This document shows positions 60,568 to 64,000 of a DNA stretch of 64,000 nt, in pieces. Both the position numbers and the translations under genes were made by a program. The stretch covers positions 62,001 to 126,000 of the forward strand of contig UCIA01000004.1 of assembly GCA_900472295.1 (NCBI GenBank), read 5' to 3'. Numbering within the stretch: the stretch's first letter is position 1; each line of letters begins with the position of its first letter. The notes beneath the pieces were generated by a model. The model was not told the origin of the DNA, did no database searches, and saw nothing but the letters and a program-made list of their open reading frames with translations. Source of the DNA: Hyphomicrobiales bacterium. GTDB lineage: Bacteria > Pseudomonadota > Alphaproteobacteria > Rhizobiales > Rhizobiaceae.

Positions 60568-61847
60568 GGCTGTCCCGGGAGGTTGTCGAACTCAGTGACG
60601 AACTGAAGAAGCAGGCGGATCGCCTGGTCGAGATCGGCGATTTCCATCGCTTCATGCGGGTTGTGGCTGCCATTCTCGTTGCGCACGAAGATCATGGCGG
60701 TCGCAATGCCGGCGCCGGCGAAGCTGGCCGCGTCATGCCCCGCTCCGCTCGGCACATGCGGCGCCTGAATCTGCAGCTCGGCGGCGGCGTGGTCCAGCCT
60801 CGCGATCAACACCGGCGACATCGTCGCCGGGTCCCAGGTGAAGCGCGGTCCGGCCTCGAACCTGACGCCGCGCTTCTTGCCCAGTTCGGCGAAAAGCGCG
60901 TGCAGCCTTGTCTCGATCCGGTCCAGCACGGCGGCCTCGGCGCTGCGCACATCGAGCGTGAAGCGAAGCTCGCCCAGGACACGGCTGCCGCCATGCTGCG
61001 TCGGATCGGATTGCACGCGGCCGAAAGTGATGGTGGCTTCGTGCCCTTCGCGCTCGAGCGCGTCCCATTCCGCTTCAAGGCGGACGACCAGATCGGCAAA
61101 GCCGAGCACGCTGTCATGCCGGGCGAAGCGCGGCTCTGCGCCGGAATGCGCGTAGGCGCCGAGGCATTTCGCGTCGACATGGCGAAAGCCGCCGGCAATC
61201 CCGGTGACGATGCCGACCGGCGCGCCGGATGCGACAAGGCGCGGTCCCTGCTCGATATGGACTTCGACGAAAGCCGCGACCCGGCCCGCTTCGATGCCCA
61301 GCACGCCGCGCCGCACGGCATCGGGGTCGAAGCCCTCTTCCAGCATATGCTCGGCCAGCGTGCGTCCGCTGTCCGACCGCTTCGCCTCCAGCGCTGCCGG
61401 CTCCAGCAGGCCGAGCGCCGCCTGGCTGCCGGGATAGGACAGCGGAAACCAGACCGCTTCCTCGGCGCGGGTCGCCAGCACAATCAGGTCGTGCGGCAAT
61501 TGGATGCCTTGCCCGACCAGTTCGGCCATCACCGCCAACCCCGCCACCACACCCGCGGCACCGTCGAAATTGCCGCCATGCGGCACGCTGTCGAGATGCG
61601 AACCGAGAATGATCGCCGGCAAATCGGGATTGCGGCCCTTCAGCGTCAAATAGAGATTGCCGGCGGCATCGACGCGCGCCGTGGCGCCGAGTTGCTCTGC
61701 TTCGTCGCGGATCAGATCGTGGGCAAAACGCTCGCCGGGCCCATAAGCCGCCCGCGTTACGCCCGGCGGGTCTGCCGTGGCCTGCGCTAGCCTCTCCAGC
61801 AGATGCCCGGCCAGCTTACCGCCGGCTGTCAGCGCGGCACTGCTCAT
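60564..61847 (-). CDS. Zn-dependent amidohydrolase (N-carbamoyl-L-amino-acid hydrolase/allantoate amidohydrolase type)
   Basis: The product is 427 residues of the M20 peptidase-like family. Metal and catalytic motifs are GSHLDSVPHGGNFDG (His, Asp), an EEAVWF motif (catalytic Glu), EVHIEQGP (ligands and substrate binding), and SGAGHDA (His near the end). It removes a carbamoyl or ureido group. It lies between the oxidase and the isochorismatase gene with four-base overlaps. Confidence 0.9.
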   Translation of the reverse strand: MSSAALTAGGKLAGHLLERLAQATADPPGVTRAAYGPGERFAHDLIRDEAEQLGATARVDAAGNLYLTLKGRNPDLPAIILGSHLDSVPHGGNFDGAAGVVAGLAVMAELVGQGIQLPHDLIVLATRAEEAVWFPLSYPGSQAALGLLEPAALEAKRSDSGRTLAEHMLEEGFDPDAVRRGVLGIEAGRVAAFVEVHIEQGPRLVASGAPVGIVTGIAGGFRHVDAKCLGAYAHSGAEPRFARHDSVLGFADLVVRLEAEWDALEREGHEATITFGRVQSDPTQHGGSRVLGELRFTLDVRSAEAAVLDRIETRLHALFAELGKKRGVRFEAGPRFTWDPATMSPVLIARLDHAAAELQIQAPHVPSGAGHDAASFAGAGIATAMIFVRNENGSHNPHEAMEIADLDQAIRLLLQFVTEFDNLPGQP

Positions 61848-63010
61848 GAAGCAACCTGCCCGGCTCGAGGATCGACGCCGCGCAGCCGGTGCGGCGTGAG
61901 ATCGGCCATCGAAACGCCTTGCCTTGCGACATCGTCCGGAAAACCCTCGCCGGCGATCAGGCTGGCGCAGACGCGCGATAGCGCCGGCGAGGTCTTGATG
62001 CCGTAACCGCCCTGCCCGACCAGCCAGATAAAATCCGGAACCTCGTCATCCGGCCCGACCACCGGCGATCCGTCGGCGACGAAGGTCCGCAAGCCCGCCC
62101 ATGAACGCGACACGCGCTGCACCTCGATCGTGGTCGCCCTTTCGAGACGCTCGGCACCGATGGCGACGTCGATGTCCTCGGCATAGGCATCCATCGGAAC
62201 CGACGGCGTCGCATCGGACGGCGAGACGAACAGTTGCCCGGCATCCGGCTTGAAATAGAACTCGGCGCCGACATCATTGACCAGCGGCCAGTCCGAAATC
62301 TCGACGTCCGCGGGCGCCGGAATGTTGAAGGCGGTTCGGCGCTTCGGCTGCAGGCCGACCGGGCGCACCCCTGCCATGGTGGCGACCTCGTCGCCCCAGG
62401 CGCCGGCGGCATTGACGAGCGTTTGCGCAAGGAAGGTCCCCGCCGGCGTCTCGACCCGCCATTGGTCGCCCTGCCGCTCGATCCCCGTCAAACCGGCATT
62501 GGTGACGATGCGCGCGCCGCGCGCGCGGGCGCCGCGCAGATAGCCCTGGTGCAGGCCGTTCACGTCGATGTCCATCGAATGCGGTTCGATATAGGCGCCG
62601 GCGAGATAGTCCGCGCGCAGCACCGGTACGCGGGCGATCGCTTCGGCCGGCGTCATGGCGACGATCGAGGGCACCAGCGCTTGCGCCGCCGCCAGATCCT
62701 CCCACAGGAGATCGAGCTGATCGGCGCGTGCCACGGTGATCATGCCGCGCTTGCTCAGCAGCGGATAGTCGCAGAAGCCGGTCGGCGGTTCGGTCAGGAA
62801 AGACCGGCTGGCCAGCACGATCCGCCGGATGATGCCGTTGCCGTAATTTTCGGTAAAGCTCGCCGCCGAGCGCCCGGTCGTGTGATAGCCGCAATGGCTT
62901 TCCCGCTCGAGCAGTACCAGCTTTGCGGAGCGGGATATCTCGAAGGCCGCACCGGCGCCGGCCATGCCGCCGCCGATAATGATGACGTCCATTTCCTCGG
63001 CGGCATTCAT
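61844..63010 (-). CDS. FAD-dependent amino-acid oxidase or dehydrogenase (DAO family)
   Basis: The product is 388 residues. The N-terminal VIIIGGGMAGAGAAFEIS binds FAD, HTTGRSAASFTENYG follows, and GLRTFVADGSPVVGPD plus GQGGYGIKTSPA close the FAD site. This is the GlyOx/DadA-like family, which oxidises an amine or D-amino acid. The start at 63010 (MNAAEEMD) overlaps the previous gene by four bases; an earlier frame extension is in that gene. It may process the amine freed by the two hydrolases downstream. Confidence 0.88.
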   Translation of the reverse strand: MNAAEEMDVIIIGGGMAGAGAAFEISRSAKLVLLERESHCGYHTTGRSAASFTENYGNGIIRRIVLASRSFLTEPPTGFCDYPLLSKRGMITVARADQLDLLWEDLAAAQALVPSIVAMTPAEAIARVPVLRADYLAGAYIEPHSMDIDVNGLHQGYLRGARARGARIVTNAGLTGIERQGDQWRVETPAGTFLAQTLVNAAGAWGDEVATMAGVRPVGLQPKRRTAFNIPAPADVEISDWPLVNDVGAEFYFKPDAGQLFVSPSDATPSVPMDAYAEDIDVAIGAERLERATTIEVQRVSRSWAGLRTFVADGSPVVGPDDEVPDFIWLVGQGGYGIKTSPALSRVCASLIAGEGFPDDVARQGVSMADLTPHRLRGVDPRAGQVAS

Positions 63011-64000
63011 ATCAACCCATCCTTCAACATGATTGCCCCGCCTTCGCGCGGCACGGCGGGCGGCTCCCCCAGGCGTCCGCGCCGCGCGCGGTCGCGAGCG
63101 CCACGCCCCTCGGCCAGATTCTCCGCCAGCGAATTCTGCGCGGCGCAATCTGCAAGGGCCAGATCGGTGACAAAAGGCACCGGCCTGCCGGCGATGGCCA
63201 TCCCTTTCAGCCGCGCCCAAACCGCGCGCCGCTTGCGCACCTGGTGCGACTGCAACTCGCTGATTTCGGCAATGCTGGTTTCGCGCTTGATCTCCACAGC
63301 GCCGGCCTCGACGGCCGCGTCGAACAGTTCGAGGCCGCGCCGGGTACGCACGATGATGCTGTTGAGCGGCTCGTCCTCGACGGCCGGCCCACCATTCAGC
63401 CAGGCGTCATGAACCGCGATATCCGCCACTTGGCCGATCGCGTCCGGACAGATCTTGCAGCGCGGCTGGATCATCCATTTGTCCTCGTCCTCCCACAACT
63501 GCCGATAGGTGAGTTCGAAGGCGCGGCCATCCCTGGTCTCGATCCGGTTGAGGCCGGGATTGCCGTGGCCGCGATAGCGAAACAGCGTGAGTTCGTCCTC
63601 GGCCAGGCCGAAACGCTGCAGAACCTGTTCCGATTTCGACAGGTCCGATGCGCCGCCGCAGACGAAGGCCAGGGCATAGCGCATATACTGGTCGACGCGC
63701 GGATCGAGCCGCGCCAAATTGTGCACGGCGGTGATGTCGCAAGGCTTGGCGATCAGTGCGAAGGGCTCGCTACGATCGAGGACAACGCGGAAATCCACCA
63801 GAGTCGCTGCGGGACCGTAGCGCGAGCCGGCGCCCTCAAGCATCGAAACGGCATCGAAGCTCAGCCGCCGCTCATTACGCATCGGCTGTGACCGTGAGGC
63901 GGCGACATGCAGCACGAACTTGACGCGTCCCGAGCTCAGCAGGAATTGACCAAGCGCCGTCAGAACCCCGCCTCCCGATCCGACAAACCGCACCGCGGGA
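63007..64000 (-). CDS. F420-hydrogenase/dehydrogenase beta-subunit-like protein, partial
   Basis: The gene runs off the right edge. The visible 331 residues include the family core VGSGGGVLTALGQFLLSSG, a Cys-containing LIAKPCDITAV, and the cluster-like PRCKICPDAIGQVADIAVHDAW. The domain is that of the FrhB/FpoF beta subunit (FAD and iron-sulfur) also found in non-methanogen redox proteins such as ferredoxin-dependent enzymes. The conserved GSGGG indicates that the N-terminal part lies outside; the GTG at 63993 is unlikely as the true start. It is coupled to the oxidase downstream by four-base overlap. Confidence 0.8.
   Translation of the reverse strand, partial: PAVRFVGSGGGVLTALGQFLLSSGRVKFVLHVAASRSQPMRNERRLSFDAVSMLEGAGSRYGPAATLVDFRVVLDRSEPFALIAKPCDITAVHNLARLDPRVDQYMRYALAFVCGGASDLSKSEQVLQRFGLAEDELTLFRYRGHGNPGLNRIETRDGRAFELTYRQLWEDEDKWMIQPRCKICPDAIGQVADIAVHDAWLNGGPAVEDEPLNSIIVRTRRGLELFDAAVEAGAVEIKRETSIAEISELQSHQVRKRRAVWARLKGMAIAGRPVPFVTDLALADCAAQNSLAENLAEGRGARDRARRGRLGEPPAVPREGGAIMLKDGLI

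Noticed and set aside
63007..63993. GTG at 63993 as a true start of the F420-beta-like gene
   Set aside because: It begins inside the conserved GSGGG region and lacks the N-terminal part of the family; the gene most likely continues past 64000.

Overview
The window reads as a chromosomal segment of a high-GC alphaproteobacterium of the Rhizobiales, most like Mesorhizobium or a close relative. I infer this from the base composition, the many Rossmann, ABC-transporter and SDR genes in long translationally coupled operons, the cyoABCD-SURF1-RegB/ActS-like operon, and the sarcosine-oxidase type catabolic genes. No rRNA, tRNA, CRISPR array or intact insertion sequence was recognised.

Layout. (1) 1-5461, minus strand: a cytochrome bo3 quinol oxidase operon (cyoABCD) followed by SURF1 and the start of a RegB/ActS-type redox sensor kinase; a divergent MFS transporter lies at 5663-6985, with a perfect 10-bp-arm palindrome between them. 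(2) 7649-16583, plus strand: a compact, overlapping six-gene cluster of a secreted multicopper oxidase, a tyrosinase, a LodA-like (cysteine tryptophylquinone family) oxidase, an unknown 138-residue protein, a LodB-like flavoprotein and a DJ-1/PfpI protein. This is the most unusual locus in the window. (3) 16900-23300: a broken SDR gene, a CocE-type hydrolase with an adjacent family-5 substrate-binding protein, an apparently leaderless HTH regulator, and a decayed GH16 glycosidase. (4) 23356-31250, minus strand: a sugar or polyol catabolic operon (SDR, class II aldolase, ribose-type ABC transporter, PfkB kinase, second SDR). (5) 31452-38887: a GntR/UTRA regulator at the end of an operon with an acetoacetyl-CoA-synthetase-like ligase, a thiolase-like protein lacking the catalytic Cys and His, a DUF35 OB-fold protein, a MaoC protein and an MFS carrier, diverging from a normal acetyl-CoA acetyltransferase. 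Near-identical TGGTTATAACCA palindromes precede operons 4 and 5, so the GntR protein probably controls both.

(6) 38888-40013 is decayed DNA. (7) 40014-42980: a HisC-like aminotransferase, a PuuE-like deacetylase and an SMP-30 protein. (8) 43093-59917: a methylated-amine or methylated-amino-acid region: a dimethylglycine/sarcosine dehydrogenase-like enzyme and a peptide-type binding protein on the minus strand, a LysR regulator, and a plus-strand operon of MmgE/PrpD, soxBDAG, DapA-like, 2-hydroxyacid dehydrogenase, an MttB-like methyltransferase and a D-aminoacylase-like amidohydrolase. The SoxD subunit lacks two of its usual zinc cysteines. (9) 59902-64000, minus strand: a putative N-carbamoyl or amide degrading operon with an isochorismatase-type amidohydrolase, a carbamoylase-like Zn hydrolase, a DadA-like oxidase and a partial F420-hydrogenase-beta-like protein.

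Regions 4, 5, 8 and 9 look like modular catabolic islands, each with its own regulator or transporter, while region 2 is an oxidative module built from copper and quinone oxidases. Functions are assigned from motifs and context only; exact substrates are inferred or unknown.
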